Positions 7,671-15,695 of a stretch of DNA of 26,968 bases are shown here, in pieces. Under the pieces are notes generated by a model. That model saw nothing but the letters and a program-made list of their open reading frames with translations, was not told the origin of the DNA and ran no database searches. How positions within the stretch are numbered: the first letter of the stretch is position 1; the number at the start of each line of letters is the position of its first letter. The DNA is taken from assembly GCA_046262355.1 (NCBI GenBank), contig JBHEMX010000103.1:1-26968 (forward strand), in the 5' to 3' direction. This DNA is from DATADD01 sp046262355 (GTDB taxonomy: Bacteria > Actinomycetota > CADDZG01 > WHSQ01). Both the position numbers and the translations under genes were made by a program.

Positions 7671-7676
7671 TATTTT
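7671..7676 (+). promoter_or_regulatory. Possible -10 element of the nuo operon
   Basis: TATTTT fits TANNNT and lies in the only AT-rich island before nuoA. It would give a leader of about 65 nt ending in an AGGAG ribosome-binding site (7731-7735). No convincing -35 is seen. Confidence 0.3.
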
Positions 7677-7746
7677 TCGGCTGTATCCAGCACTTTCGCG
7701 GGTTCTCCCCGGACCGGTCCGACGCTGAACAGGAGCGAGCAGAAGA

Positions 7747-8115
7747 GTGCCTGCCGGCTATTTCGGCCAGTACGTCACCATCGGGATCTTCGCCGTCGTG
7801 GGCGTCGTCCTCGTCTTCGGCACGCTGCAGCTCGCCCGCCTCGTTCGACCCAACGTCCCGACCGCCGAGAAGCTCACTACCTATGAGTCCGGAATCGATC
7901 CGATCGGACAGGGATGGACCCAGGCCAACGTGCGCTACTACATCTTCGCCCTGCTGTTCGTCATCTTCGACGTCGAGGCCGTGTTCCTGTTCCCGTGGGC
8001 GATCGTGTTCGAGAGGCTCGGAACCCAGGCGTTCGTCGAGATGGTGATCTTCATCGCCATCCTGGCGCTCGCTCTGCTCTATGCGGTCCGGAAGAGGGTG
8101 CTCGAATGGCTGTGA
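7747..8115 (+). CDS. nuoA: NADH-quinone oxidoreductase subunit A
   Basis: A 122-residue membrane subunit of respiratory complex I, of normal family length. It has three membrane segments, about 9-30, 64-86 and 93-115. The conserved TYESGIDPIG loop and YYIFALLFVIFDVEAVFLFPWA segment, with its acidic residues, are both present. NuoA packs beside NuoH and NuoJ next to the quinone chamber. GTG 7747 follows AGGAG at 7731 with an 11-bp spacer. It is the first gene of an eleven-gene operon and overlaps nuoB by 10 bp. Confidence 0.95.
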   Translation: MPAGYFGQYVTIGIFAVVGVVLVFGTLQLARLVRPNVPTAEKLTTYESGIDPIGQGWTQANVRYYIFALLFVIFDVEAVFLFPWAIVFERLGTQAFVEMVIFIAILALALLYAVRKRVLEWL

Positions 8116-8636
8116 TGGAGAAGGTCAAGCTGCCCGGGCCCGTGTCGTGGCTGCTCAACTGGAGCCGCAAGTACTCCCTGTGGATGATGCAGTTCGGGCT
8201 CGCGTGCTGCGGGATCGAGATGGGGGCGGCGATCGCGAGCAAGTTCGACATCATCCGCTTCGGGGTGATCCCGTTCCCGGCCTCCCCTCGCCAGGCGGAT
8301 CTGCTGGTCGTCGCGGGAACCGTCACCGACAAGATGGCGGCGCCCCTCAAGCGCGTCTACGACCAGATGCCCGAGCCCAAGTACGTGATCTCGATGGGGA
8401 GCTGCGCCAACTGCGGGGGGCCCTACTGGGACTCGTACTGCGTCACGAAGGGGGTCGACCAGATCATCCCCGTCGACGTTTACGTCCCCGGGTGTCCGCC
8501 GCGGCCCGAGGCCCTGCTCCAGGGCGTCATCCGCCTGCAACAGCAGATCTCGGGCGAGGACGTTCGCGAGAAGTGGAAAGGCCACCAGGCGACGATCCCG
8601 CAGATCCCCGAACCCGGCCTTGCGGGGGGCATCTAG
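8106..8636 (+). CDS. nuoB: NADH-quinone oxidoreductase subunit B (cluster N2)
   Basis: A 176-residue subunit that carries the terminal [4Fe-4S] cluster N2, which hands electrons to quinone. The ligand cysteines are visible: tandem Cys34-Cys35 in LACCGIEM, Cys100 in MGSCAN and Cys130 in VPGCPPRPE. The segment FPASPRQADLLVVAGTV lines the quinone path. Cys103 (CANCGG) stands where a Ser or other small residue is usual. ATG 8106, with GAGGG upstream, is preferred; ATG 8115 would give a TGATG junction with the nuoA stop. It binds NuoC, NuoD and NuoI in the peripheral arm. Confidence 0.95.
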   Translation: MAVMEKVKLPGPVSWLLNWSRKYSLWMMQFGLACCGIEMGAAIASKFDIIRFGVIPFPASPRQADLLVVAGTVTDKMAAPLKRVYDQMPEPKYVISMGSCANCGGPYWDSYCVTKGVDQIIPVDVYVPGCPPRPEALLQGVIRLQQQISGEDVREKWKGHQATIPQIPEPGLAGGI

Positions 8637-9182
8637 GTGCGAGGGCAGCGAGCGCGCGTCGCGCCGGAGGACGCCCTCGAGCGCGTGCGCGCTGCGCTTG
8701 GGACTCGCGCCGTCGAGCTCAGGCTCAACTTCGACGAGGTGCACCTCGAGTGCGCGCCGGAGGCGCTCGCCGGAGTCGTAACCGAGCTGCGCGACCATCC
8801 GGAGCTGCGGTGCAGGTTCTTTTCGTTCCTGTCCGGCATCGATCGCTCCGAGTTCGGCGACGGCGGCGGCGGGCTCGAGGTCTTGATCCACCTCTATTCG
8901 CCCGACCACGTCCTGCACGTCAACGTCCACGTGCCGGTGGATCGCGAGTCCCCGCGGTGTCCGTCGATCTCAGGCGTCTTTCGCGGCGCCCTGTGGCAGG
9001 AGCGCGAGTGCCACGAGATGTTCGGGGTCACCTTCGAGGGCCATCCCGGCCTGACGAACCTCTACCTGCCGGAGGACTTCGAGGGGCATCCCCTGCTGAG
9101 GTCGTTCAAGCTGCCGAGTCGGACGGTCAAGGATTGGCCGGGCGCCAAGGACCCGGAAGAAGCGGCGGCCGGGGGTAGATAG
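8637..9182 (+). CDS. nuoC: NADH-quinone oxidoreductase subunit C
   Basis: A 181-residue peripheral-arm subunit, the homologue of the 30-kDa protein. The diagnostic stretch is WQERECHEMFGVTFEGHP, followed by LYLPEDFEGHPLL and the conserved basic tail. NuoC is a separate gene here, not fused to NuoD as in E. coli. The GTG start follows immediately after the nuoB stop codon, and the stop overlaps the GTG of nuoD by one base. It has no cofactor; its role is to hold NuoD and NuoB together. Confidence 0.94.
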   Translation: MRGQRARVAPEDALERVRAALGTRAVELRLNFDEVHLECAPEALAGVVTELRDHPELRCRFFSFLSGIDRSEFGDGGGGLEVLIHLYSPDHVLHVNVHVPVDRESPRCPSISGVFRGALWQERECHEMFGVTFEGHPGLTNLYLPEDFEGHPLLRSFKLPSRTVKDWPGAKDPEEAAAGGR

Positions 9183-10372
9183 TGACGACCAGAGAGCAGA
9201 GCTCCGGCCTCTCCGAGCGCGACGTGGACCAGATCCAGCACGTCTCCGACGTGGTTGCGGAGGCCACAGAGGGTCGCCTCGCGACCGAAGAGATGATCCT
9301 CAACGTCGGCCCGCAGCACCCCGCGACGCACGGCGTCTTCAGGCTGCTGGCCACGATAGACGGCGAGAAGCTGGTCGACGCCGAGCCCATCATCGGCTAC
9401 ATGCATCGTGGTTACGAGAAGCTGGTGGAGGCGCGCGACTACCGTCAGATAACGAACCTCGTGTCGCGCATGGACTGGCTCTCGGGCATCAACAACGAGC
9501 TGCCGCTATGGCTCGTCGTCGAGAAGATGATGGAGATCGAAGTGCCGCCGCGCGCCCAGTACCTGCGCGTGATCATGTGCGAGATGAACCGCATCCTCAA
9601 TCACCTCATGTTCTTCGCGTCGTTCGGTGCCGAGCTTGGCGCCATCACTCCGACGTTCTACGCGTTCCGCGAGCGCGAGGACATCCAGTACGCGATGGAG
9701 ATGGCAACCGGTGGGCGTATGCACTTCGGGTTCTTCCGTCCCGGGGGATTGCGCGAGGACATGCCGAGGGGCTTCTTCGCTCAGGCGCTCAAGGGCGTAC
9801 GACAGGCCATCGAGCGTCTGCCCGATTACGAGGATCTCCTGGTCGGCAACGAGATCTTCAAACAGCGCACGATCGGCGTCGGCGTTCTCGACAAGGAGGT
9901 CGCGTATTCCTACGGCGTCTCGGGCCCGATCGCCCGCGGCTCGGACATCGACTTCGACGTGCGCAAGGACGAGCCGTATCTCGTCTACGACCACTTCGAT
10001 TTCGGCGTGCATTCCGCGCCCAATGGTGACTGCTTCGATCGTTTCTGGGTCCTCCTTCACGAGGTGGTGGAGTCCGCCAAGATCGTCGAGCAGGCGATCG
10101 AAGGGATCCCGTCCGGTCCCGTGCTCGGCAAGGTCCCGCGCGTGATCCAGGTTCCCGAGGGGGAGGCATACATCCGCACCGAGAACTCGCTCGGCGAGCT
10201 CGGTATGTATCTCGTGTCGGACGGCGACCGTCGTCCCTACCGGTTGAAGATAAGGACTCCCTCCTACTCCAACGTCTCCGCCCTGCCGTACGTGCTCAAG
10301 GACACCTATGTCTCGGACATGATCGCGATCCTCGGCTCCTTCTTCTTCGTGCTGGGAGACATCGACAGATGA
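9182..10372 (+). CDS. nuoD: NADH-quinone oxidoreductase subunit D (quinone site)
   Basis: A 396-residue homologue of the 49-kDa subunit that forms the quinone headgroup site with NuoB. NVGPQHPATHG contains His46 and His50; His50 aligns with the quinone-binding His of well-studied complexes. The residue expected to be Tyr in the next site motif (DYL) is Trp99 here, in RMDWLSGINNE. ALTPxFYAFRERE-type sequence (AITPTFYAFRERED) and the C-terminal GDIDR end are conserved. The C-terminus overlaps nuoH by 4 bp (ATGA). About 35 residues precede the conserved core. The DWLS form may mark the actinobacterial second-type (EFG-less) complexes, but I cannot verify this here. Confidence 0.95.
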   Translation: MTTREQSSGLSERDVDQIQHVSDVVAEATEGRLATEEMILNVGPQHPATHGVFRLLATIDGEKLVDAEPIIGYMHRGYEKLVEARDYRQITNLVSRMDWLSGINNELPLWLVVEKMMEIEVPPRAQYLRVIMCEMNRILNHLMFFASFGAELGAITPTFYAFREREDIQYAMEMATGGRMHFGFFRPGGLREDMPRGFFAQALKGVRQAIERLPDYEDLLVGNEIFKQRTIGVGVLDKEVAYSYGVSGPIARGSDIDFDVRKDEPYLVYDHFDFGVHSAPNGDCFDRFWVLLHEVVESAKIVEQAIEGIPSGPVLGKVPRVIQVPEGEAYIRTENSLGELGMYLVSDGDRRPYRLKIRTPSYSNVSALPYVLKDTYVSDMIAILGSFFFVLGDIDR

Positions 10373-11370
10373 TCGAGTTGACGCTCACGACGTGGCAGAT
10401 CCTGCTGATCAAGGTCCTGGTGATCCTTACCGTCGTGCCGGTCGGTGCCCTCGTCGGCGGTTACGCCGAGCACAAGGTCATGGCTCACCTGCAACATCGC
10501 CTCGGACCGATGTATCCGGGCGGCTTCCACGGGTGGGCCACGACGCTCGCCGACGGGTTGAAGTTCCTCTACAAGGAGGACATCATCCCTGCGGCGGCGG
10601 ACCGCAAGGTGTTCTCGCTTGCTCCTGCGGCGATCTTCGTGCCGATCGTGATGATCTATCTCGTGATCCCCATCGACAGGTCGCTCATCGTCGAGGACCT
10701 CGACGTCGGCATCTTCTATCTCCTGGCGATGGGATCCGTGTCGACCATCGGGATCCTCATGGCGGGGTGGTCGAGCGCAAACAAGTACGCGCTGATCGGC
10801 GCCCTGCGCTCGGCGGCGCAGCTGATCGCCTATGAGCTCCCCATCGTGCTCGCGTCCGCAGCCGTCGCGATGTTCGCCGGTACGCTGTCGTTGGTCGGCA
10901 TCGTCGAGGCGCAGGACTGGCCATTCGTTCTGTGGCCCCCGGGGATAGGACTGCTGGCGTTCCTCATCTTCTCGATAGGGGCGGTCGCCGAGATGACGCG
11001 CGTCCCGTTCGACATGCCCGTGGCGGAGTCCGAGATCATCACCGGGCCCTTCACGGAGTACACGGGCATGCGCTACATCTTCAGCCACATGTTCGCCGAG
11101 ATGGGGCACATGGTGGCCTTCGGAGGCATCGCCGCAACGTTGTTCCTCGGCGGCTACCAGCCGATAGTTCCGTGGGGGCCGCTCGAGCTGATACCCGGCT
11201 TCGTGTGGTTCTTCATCAAGACCGCGTTCATGATCTTCCTGTTCCTGTGGATCCGCCCGACGTTCCCGCGCGTGCGCGAGGATCAACTGCAGAAGTTCGC
11301 GTGGAAGTTCCTGATCCCGTTGTCGCTGGTCCTCATCCTCGCCACCGGCGCATGGGTCATCTACGTCTGA
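10369..11370 (+). CDS. nuoH: NADH-quinone oxidoreductase subunit H
   Basis: A 333-residue membrane subunit with about eight helices that connects the quinone chamber to the proton channels. Conserved features are the charged loops LRSAAQLIAYELPIVLA and VPFDMPVAESEI with the following EYTGMRY, and the N-terminal RLGPMYPGGFHG. These carry the glutamates and arginines of the E-channel. It starts at ATG 10369 inside the nuoD stop, and its TGA overlaps the ATG of nuoI by one base. Length is normal for the family. Confidence 0.95.
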   Translation: MIELTLTTWQILLIKVLVILTVVPVGALVGGYAEHKVMAHLQHRLGPMYPGGFHGWATTLADGLKFLYKEDIIPAAADRKVFSLAPAAIFVPIVMIYLVIPIDRSLIVEDLDVGIFYLLAMGSVSTIGILMAGWSSANKYALIGALRSAAQLIAYELPIVLASAAVAMFAGTLSLVGIVEAQDWPFVLWPPGIGLLAFLIFSIGAVAEMTRVPFDMPVAESEIITGPFTEYTGMRYIFSHMFAEMGHMVAFGGIAATLFLGGYQPIVPWGPLELIPGFVWFFIKTAFMIFLFLWIRPTFPRVREDQLQKFAWKFLIPLSLVLILATGAWVIYV

Positions 11371-12794
11371 TGACGCTGCAGGAACAAGACCACTCGTCGC
11401 GCAGGGAACGCCGGCAGACCTTCGGTCTCGGGCTCCTCAAGGGCATGCGCGTCACTCTCAAGCACCTCTTCAAGCACAACACGGTCATCCAGTACCCCGA
11501 CGAGAAGCAGGACCTCTCGCCGCGCACGCGCGGGGTGATCGCGTTGAAAGAAGAGAACTGTACGGTGTGCATGCTGTGCGCTCGGGAGTGCCCAGACTGG
11601 TGCATCTACATCGATTCGCACAAGGAGACGCTGCCGCCCAAGCGCCAGGGTGGGCGGCCGCGCAAGCGCAACGTCCTGGATCGGTTCGCGATCGACTATG
11701 CGCTGTGCATGTACTGCGGCATCTGCGTCGAGGTGTGTCCCTACGACGCGTTGTTCTGGAGCCGCGAGTTCGAGTACGCCGAGTACGACATCCGCGAGCT
11801 CACCCACGAGAAGGAGAAGCTGTCCGACTGGATGGCCACGGTCCTGCCCCCGCCGCAGCTGGAGGAGGGAGCGCTCCTCGCCGGAGAGCCGGCGACCGCC
11901 GCCGGCGCTGCAGGTCCCGGCAGCGCCCAGCGCCCGTCGTCGCCGTCGCAGGCGACCGCGGCGGAGGAGCGTCCCCAGCAGGCGCCGCGGGCGCCCGAGG
12001 CGGCGTCGGCGTCGGCGCCGCCCGAGGCCAAGGCGACGGAGGCGCAGGTGGCTGCGGGGGAGACGCTTCCGTCCGGCACGGCGGCGCGGCCAGACGCTAC
12101 CGAGCAGAAGGTCGAGACGGGCGTCGGCGAGGCGACCGCGGCGGAGACGGCCGAGCCCACCGGCGCTCAGGGGGGACAGCCCGAGGGCCTGAAGAGCCCG
12201 GGAGAGCAGGTCCCCGCCGAGTCCGAGCCCACGCCGGCCGCCGAGCCTACGGCCGCCCGGCCCACCCCAGCGGAACCCACGGCAGCCGAGCCCACGCCCG
12301 CCGAGCCCGGGCGGGAAGACCGGGCGCCGGGCCCCCCCGCGCGGCCGGCGGCGTCGCTCGGACCCGCGGCGGGGCCCGAGGAGGCCGCTGCGCTCTACCG
12401 AAAGGTCCTCCAGGAACAACTCGACAGGGGGTCTTCGCCACAGGTCGCGGAGGCGCGCGCCCGGGTTGCCAAGGTGAAGGCGGAGCGCGGCATCGGGGCG
12501 GAGAGACTCCCTCCGACGGCGGGCGCGGTGGGTCCGGAGCGCGGGATCCGGGCGGAGGCACCCCCGGCAGGGGGCGCGGCAGGTCCGGAGAGCCCGGTCG
12601 AGACGCGGGCCGACGAGCGGCCGCAGACGGAGCCGGAGGACCCCCTCGGCGGGGCCGGCGAGGAGCCGGACGCGGCCTACGAGCGCGTGCTCGCCGAAGA
12701 GCGTGCGAAGGGCTCGAGCGACGCGGTCGCGATCGCTCGGGCGAAGGCGGCGCGCGTGCGGGCGTCCAAGGGCACGAAGGGCCCCGGCGGCTGA
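11370..12794 (+). CDS. nuoI: NADH-quinone oxidoreductase subunit I with long C-terminal extension
   Basis: A 474-residue protein. Residues 1-160 are a normal NuoI with two 8Fe ferredoxin motifs: Cys64/67/70/74 (CTVCMLCARECP) and Cys113/116/119/123 (CMYCGICVEVCP), which bind clusters N6a and N6b. Usual members end near 160-220 residues. Here the frame continues for about 310 more: a Pro/Ala/Glu/Thr-rich disordered stretch (about 160-336), then a 38-residue helical motif (337-374), a short degenerate tandem spacer with ERGI units, and a second copy of the motif (431-468). The extension is in frame, has no stop, and its TGA overlaps the ATG of nuoJ, so it is not a frameshift artefact. Its function is unknown; docking of an electron donor or of another complex is possible. 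Confidence 0.93.
   Translation: MTLQEQDHSSRRERRQTFGLGLLKGMRVTLKHLFKHNTVIQYPDEKQDLSPRTRGVIALKEENCTVCMLCARECPDWCIYIDSHKETLPPKRQGGRPRKRNVLDRFAIDYALCMYCGICVEVCPYDALFWSREFEYAEYDIRELTHEKEKLSDWMATVLPPPQLEEGALLAGEPATAAGAAGPGSAQRPSSPSQATAAEERPQQAPRAPEAASASAPPEAKATEAQVAAGETLPSGTAARPDATEQKVETGVGEATAAETAEPTGAQGGQPEGLKSPGEQVPAESEPTPAAEPTAARPTPAEPTAAEPTPAEPGREDRAPGPPARPAASLGPAAGPEEAAALYRKVLQEQLDRGSSPQVAEARARVAKVKAERGIGAERLPPTAGAVGPERGIRAEAPPAGGAAGPESPVETRADERPQTEPEDPLGGAGEEPDAAYERVLAEERAKGSSDAVAIARAKAARVRASKGTKGPGG
12378..12773 (+). repeat. Duplicated 38-residue motif in the NuoI tail
   Basis: Copy A covers 12378-12491 (residues 337-374) and copy B 12660-12773 (431-468). They align without gaps with 19 of 38 identical residues. 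Shared anchors are a Tyr followed by VL and E, then GSS, then VA-x-ARA, A, V and a final G, with Lys/Arg interchanged at six more positions. Each looks like two short amphipathic helices joined by the GSS turn. Between them are two ~18-residue units beginning ERGI. Confidence 0.85.
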
Positions 12795-13300
12795 TGGCAA
12801 CGTGGTGGCAGGAGGCGCTCTTCTGGCTGCTCGCGCTGGTCATGGCGGCGTCGGCCGTGCGCATGGTCACAACGAGGAACGTCGTGCACGCGGCTCTCTA
12901 CCTCGTCGGCACCCTGCTCGGAGCCGCGGCCCTCTACGTGCTGCTGTTCGCGGACTTCGTCGCGTGGGTGCAGGTGCTGGTCTACGTGGGCGCCATCGTC
13001 GTGCTCATGCTGTTCGGGCTCATGCTCACGCGGGCCCCGATCGGGTCGGCCGACTTCGACAACGATCAACGCTTGCTGGCGGCGCTCTGCGCGGGGGCGC
13101 TGTTCGTCGTCACCAGCTTCATCATGGTTCGGGCGTTCGAGGGGCGTGACGTGCCCTTCACACGGGCGGCCGGGACCGCAACGCGCTCGCTCGGAGAGGT
13201 CATCTTCTCGGCGTACGTGCTGCCCTTCGAGGTCGTGTCCATGCTGCTGCTCGCCGCCCTGGTGGGCTCCGTCGTGATCTCCAGGCGAGAGGAAAGCTGA
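12794..13300 (+). CDS. nuoJ: NADH-quinone oxidoreductase subunit J
   Basis: A 168-residue membrane subunit with five predicted helices. The family signature YVLLFADFVAWVQVLVYVGA, followed by IVVLMLFGLML, is the distorted pi-bulge helix next to the E-channel. ATG 12794 overlaps the nuoI stop by one base (TGATG), which fixes the reading frame at the end of the unusual NuoI tail. After its stop, a 35-bp gap precedes nuoK. Confidence 0.94.
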   Translation: MATWWQEALFWLLALVMAASAVRMVTTRNVVHAALYLVGTLLGAAALYVLLFADFVAWVQVLVYVGAIVVLMLFGLMLTRAPIGSADFDNDQRLLAALCAGALFVVTSFIMVRAFEGRDVPFTRAAGTATRSLGEVIFSAYVLPFEVVSMLLLAALVGSVVISRREES

Positions 13301-13335
13301 GTGCGTCAGCTACGTCACCGGTCGGGGCGCGGCTG

Positions 13336-13641
13336 ATGCCGGTCTCCTACTTCCTCGTGCTCTCGGCGCTGCTCTTCTCGATCGGCGTCTACGGGGTCCT
13401 CGCGCGCCAGCATGCGGTTCTCGTGCTGTTGTCGATCGAGCTGATGCTGAACGCCGTCAACATCAATCTCGTGGCCTTCTCTGCGCTGCTTCAGGAAGCC
13501 GGCGTCTCGGGCCAGGTCTTCGCTCTCTTTGTCATCGCGGTCGCGGCGGCGGAGGTCGGCGTCGGCCTTGCCATCGTGATCCTCATCTTCCGCAACCGGC
13601 AGAGCGTCGATGTCGACGAGCTCTCTCTGATGAAATGGTGA
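13336..13641 (+). CDS. nuoK: NADH-quinone oxidoreductase subunit K
   Basis: A 101-residue, three-helix membrane subunit of normal length, related to MrpC. The two membrane glutamates needed for proton transfer are Glu35 (SIELMLNAVNINLVAF) and Glu73 (AAAEVGVGLAIVI). The C-terminus SVDVDELSLMKW matches the family. It sits between nuoJ and nuoL as in all nuo operons, 4 bp ahead of nuoL. Confidence 0.95.
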   Translation: MPVSYFLVLSALLFSIGVYGVLARQHAVLVLLSIELMLNAVNINLVAFSALLQEAGVSGQVFALFVIAVAAAEVGVGLAIVILIFRNRQSVDVDELSLMKW

Positions 13642-13645
13642 TGAA

Positions 13646-15673
13646 GTGACCGATCTGTTCCTTGCAGCGGAATCGGCGCCCCTCACAAACGTGCTCCCGC
13701 CCGGCACGATCGGCGGGTTCATCTGGCTCGTTCCGTTGCTGCCGTTCGTTGCGTTCTTCTTGATCCTCTTCTTCGGTAGGAGGCTGCCAGGACACGGCAG
13801 CAGCATCGGGGTAGGAGCCGTCGGCATCGGATTCGTGATGTCGCTGGTCGCATTCTTCGAGCTGGCCGGCGGCAGCGGAGACATCGAGAGGTCGTGGACT
13901 TGGTTCCAGTTCGCCGGTGGAGAGAGCCTGCGGCTCGAGTTCGGCATGAAGTTCGACTTCTTCACGGCGATCATGTTCCTCGTGGTCACGACCGTGTCGC
14001 TGCTGGTGCAGATCTACTCCACCGGCTACATGCACGGTGAGGCGCGCTTCACGTGGTACTACGCAGCGTTGTCCCTTTTCACCGCGTCGATGTTGTTCCT
14101 GGTCATCGCCAACGATCTCATGCAGCTCTTCGTCGGCTGGGAAGGCGTCGGCGTCTGTTCCTACTTCCTCATCGGACACTACTGGGAGGACAAGGCGAAC
14201 TCCTCCGCGGCCATAAAGGCATTCATCACCACCAGGGTCGGCGACGTCGGATTGCTGTTCGGCATCTTCGCCTTGTTCGCGATCGGGCACACGTTCAACA
14301 TCACGGAGCTCAACCATCTGGCCGAGGAGGGCGAGATCGGCGGAACGGCTCTGACGGTCGCCGCACTGCTGCTCTTCCTGGGAGCGGTCGGCAAGTCGGG
14401 CCAGTTCCCGCTTCACGTGTGGCTGCCCGACGCGATGGCGGGTCCCACACCGGTATCGGCGTTGATCCACGCTGCGACGATGGTGGTGGCCGGCGTCTAT
14501 CTCGTGGCGCGTATGTTCGTGCTCTTCGAGCATGCGGGAGCGGCGCTTGATGTCGTCGGCATCATCGCCGCGATCACGATGCTGGGCGCGGCGCTGCTTG
14601 CGCTGGTGCAGGACGACATCAAGAGGGTGCTGGCCTACTCGACGATCTCGCAACTCGGATACATGATGGCCGCCCTGGGCGTCGGCGCGTACACGGCGGC
14701 TGTCTTCCATCTCTTCACGCATGCCTTCTTCAAGGCCCTGCTGTTCCTTGCGAGCGGCTCACTGATCCACGCGGTTCATTCCAACAACATGAGCGATATG
14801 GGCGGTCTCAGGAAGTTCATGCCGCACACGTTCCGCACCTTCATGATCGGAGCGCTGGCGCTCTCGGGTGTCGCTCCTCTCGCCGGGTTCTTCTCCAAGG
14901 ACGAGATCGTGGGCGAGGCGCTACGCGCCGCCAATGAAGGGACGCGCATCACGGCTTGGGTGGTCTTCGTGGCGGCGATCATCACGGCGTTCCTCACGGC
15001 CTTGTACATGGCGCGCGTGATGGTGAAGACGTTCTGGGGCGAGTATCGTGGACCCGGCCATCCTCACGAGAGCCGTGGCTCGATGGTGATGCCTCTGTGG
15101 GTGCTGGCCGGAGCGACATGCACCGTCGGCTTTCTCGGGATCCCCGTCGTCGGCCTGTTCCAGAAATGGATCTTCGTGCCGGGCGACGAGCATGTAGGCT
15201 TCAGCACGTTCTACAACCTCTTCTTGCCGGTGGCTTCCGTGACGATCGCGGTCGGCGCGATCTACGTAGGGTGGCAGCTGTTCCTGCGCAACCGCTGGCG
15301 GGTCGATGTGGCCGGCGGCCCCTTCGCCTGGGCCTATCGCCTCGCCGAGAACCGCTACTACATCGACGACTTGTACCTACATAGGATCGTGAGGCCGGTG
15401 CAGTATGCGCTCGCGCGCGCGGCCTACTGGACCAACCAGCATGTCCTCGACGGCGTAGTGAACGGGACCGCGACCGGTACGATCGACACGGCCAACATCA
15501 CGTACAACTCGATCGACCAGCGCGGCCTCGACTTCGCGGTCAACGGCGCAGCCGACATCACCGGCTGGTCGGGAGGCATGCTGCGCTATATGCAGACCGG
15601 CAACGTCCAGCGTTACGCCGCGGTGCTGTTCGCGGCGGTCGCCCTGTTCGTTGCCCTATTCGCGTTCACGTAG
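13646..15673 (+). CDS. nuoL: NADH-quinone oxidoreductase subunit L (antiporter-like)
   Basis: A 675-residue antiporter-like proton-pumping subunit of usual length. Glu166 in FVGWEGVGVCSYFLIG and Lys250 in VGKSGQFPLHVWLPDAM are the key charged residues of the proton path, and TPVSALIHAATMVVAGVY follows. The C-terminal part (about 500-675) contains the lateral amphipathic helix region and a last membrane helix. GTG 13646 lies four bases after the nuoK stop. It pumps protons at the distal end of the membrane arm. Confidence 0.95.
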   Translation: MTDLFLAAESAPLTNVLPPGTIGGFIWLVPLLPFVAFFLILFFGRRLPGHGSSIGVGAVGIGFVMSLVAFFELAGGSGDIERSWTWFQFAGGESLRLEFGMKFDFFTAIMFLVVTTVSLLVQIYSTGYMHGEARFTWYYAALSLFTASMLFLVIANDLMQLFVGWEGVGVCSYFLIGHYWEDKANSSAAIKAFITTRVGDVGLLFGIFALFAIGHTFNITELNHLAEEGEIGGTALTVAALLLFLGAVGKSGQFPLHVWLPDAMAGPTPVSALIHAATMVVAGVYLVARMFVLFEHAGAALDVVGIIAAITMLGAALLALVQDDIKRVLAYSTISQLGYMMAALGVGAYTAAVFHLFTHAFFKALLFLASGSLIHAVHSNNMSDMGGLRKFMPHTFRTFMIGALALSGVAPLAGFFSKDEIVGEALRAANEGTRITAWVVFVAAIITAFLTALYMARVMVKTFWGEYRGPGHPHESRGSMVMPLWVLAGATCTVGFLGIPVVGLFQKWIFVPGDEHVGFSTFYNLFLPVASVTIAVGAIYVGWQLFLRNRWRVDVAGGPFAWAYRLAENRYYIDDLYLHRIVRPVQYALARAAYWTNQHVLDGVVNGTATGTIDTANITYNSIDQRGLDFAVNGAADITGWSGGMLRYMQTGNVQRYAAVLFAAVALFVALFAFT

Positions 15674-15695
15674 AGACGAAGGGGGCCGCGCGTTC

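Noticed and set aside
7487..8047. 186-codon plus-strand frame running from the intergenic region into nuoA
   Set aside because: Ser/Arg/Pro-rich and out of frame with nuoA, which is unmistakable.
10306..11286. 326-codon minus-strand frame opposite nuoH
   Set aside because: Its composition (His, Asp, Arg-rich) is that of antisense to a membrane protein, and it has no recognisable domain. The same applies to minus frames opposite nuoK/L, nuoM and nuoN (13583-14722, 15666-16400, 17190-18227).
11361..12800. 479-codon open frame on the minus strand opposite nuoI
   Set aside because: Arg/Leu/Gly-rich shadow of a very GC-rich gene. The plus strand encodes intact ferredoxin motifs and couples to nuoJ.
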